From: Saprospiraceae bacterium
Lineage (GTDB): Bacteria; Bacteroidota; Bacteroidia; Chitinophagales; Saprospiraceae
Assembly: GCA_020528935.1 (NCBI GenBank)
Contig: JAJDFU010000129.1
Location: 9,521-14,617 of the forward strand
DNA length: 5,097 nt
Direction: 5' to 3'
A program made the position numbers and the translations under genes. The notes beneath the pieces are model-generated. The model was given only the letters and a program-made list of their open reading frames with translations. It was not told the DNA's origin and searched no databases. This document shows positions 4,871-5,097 of this stretch, in pieces (position 1 is the first letter of the stretch; the number at the start of each line of letters is the position of its first letter).

Positions 4871-5097
4871 TTACCGCTTTTTCTTCCCGCCTTTCCGGTG
4901 CTTCTTGGGCGGGCTCGGCGGCCGGTTGGTGCTGGCCACGCGCACCGGCATATCTTCCAGGTAGAGGCCGTCGAAGGCTTTCACGACTTCCTGGCCGTAG
5001 CCGGCTTCCACCTCAAAGTAAGTGTTGCCCTTACCGATGTCGATCCGGCCAACGCGCATGTCGCGATCCTGCACGTAATCGTTGAGCAGACCGATGA
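4871..5097 (-). CDS. DEAD-box RNA helicase, C-terminal end with DbpA-type RNA-binding domain (5' part outside window)
   Basis: The last 74 residues of a minus-strand protein are visible, open to the right edge and ending at TAA 4873-4871. The stretch MRVGRIDIGKGNTYFEVEAG, followed by a V-V-K-A-F segment and MPVRVAST, fits the DbpA-type RNA-recognition domain that ends many bacterial DEAD-box helicases: G-R-I-D-I strand, aromatic-F-E-V strand, helix, then R-V strand. After it comes a short basic tail with a Pro-rich linker (NRPPSPPKKHRKGGKKKR), common in these proteins and likely to add non-specific RNA binding. Such helicases use ATP to remodel RNA in ribosome assembly or mRNA turnover. None of the helicase core motifs lies in the window, so the call rests on this domain alone. 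The true start lies outside; an internal GTG at 5074 is not a start. Confidence 0.72.
   Translation of the reverse strand, partial: IGLLNDYVQDRDMRVGRIDIGKGNTYFEVEAGYGQEVVKAFDGLYLEDMPVRVASTNRPPSPPKKHRKGGKKKR

Noticed and set aside
4732..5085. A 117-codon open frame on the plus strand at the right end
   Set aside because: It passes through the 12-bp hairpin and lies opposite the helicase C-terminal domain; no domain is visible in it.

Overview
The window looks like an ordinary stretch of chromosome from a GC-rich member of the Bacteroidota, possibly a Lewinella-like Saprospiria. Three things point that way. The signals upstream of the genes match the Bacteroidota primary-sigma consensus (TTTG, 19 bases, TAnnTTTG). 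Most starts have A-rich leaders without a Shine-Dalgarno sequence. The RluD-type and trans-sulfuration proteins read like members of that phylum. The placement is my inference from protein flavour and promoter form, not from a search.

Layout, left to right. A minus-strand pair fills 1-1397: an RluA/RluD-family 23S rRNA pseudouridine synthase (318-1397) followed closely by the N-terminal part of a DUF1415-type protein that runs off the left edge (1-303). The 109 bp between 1397 and 1507 is a compact divergent promoter region. It holds a consensus promoter and a strong Shine-Dalgarno for the synthase, and a -7 box for the plus-strand gene at 1507-2712. That gene encodes a PLP-dependent trans-sulfuration enzyme of the Cys/Met metabolism family, whose exact substrate is not settled by its residues. 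It converges on a minus-strand arginase (2967-3956), and the 254 bp between them (2713-2966) holds two strong hairpin structures and no gene. A divergent spacer (3957-4131) separates arginase from a plus-strand lipoprotein of unknown function (4132-4722). After two hairpins (4728-4772 and 4833-4865) comes the C-terminal end of a minus-strand DEAD-box RNA helicase with a DbpA-type RNA-binding domain (4871-5097, running off the right edge).

The genes are mostly independent transcription units: ribosome maturation (pseudouridine synthase), RNA remodelling (helicase), sulfur amino acid metabolism, arginine breakdown and an envelope lipoprotein. Only the pseudouridine synthase and the DUF1415 gene look like an operon. 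There is no sign of a mobile element, CRISPR array, RNA gene, defence system or toxin-antitoxin pair. I did not find an undescribed system. The points most worth a second look are the large nested hairpin at 2713-2800, the atypical specificity residues of the PLP enzyme, the poor ending of the DUF1415 reading frame, and the uncharacterised lipoprotein.
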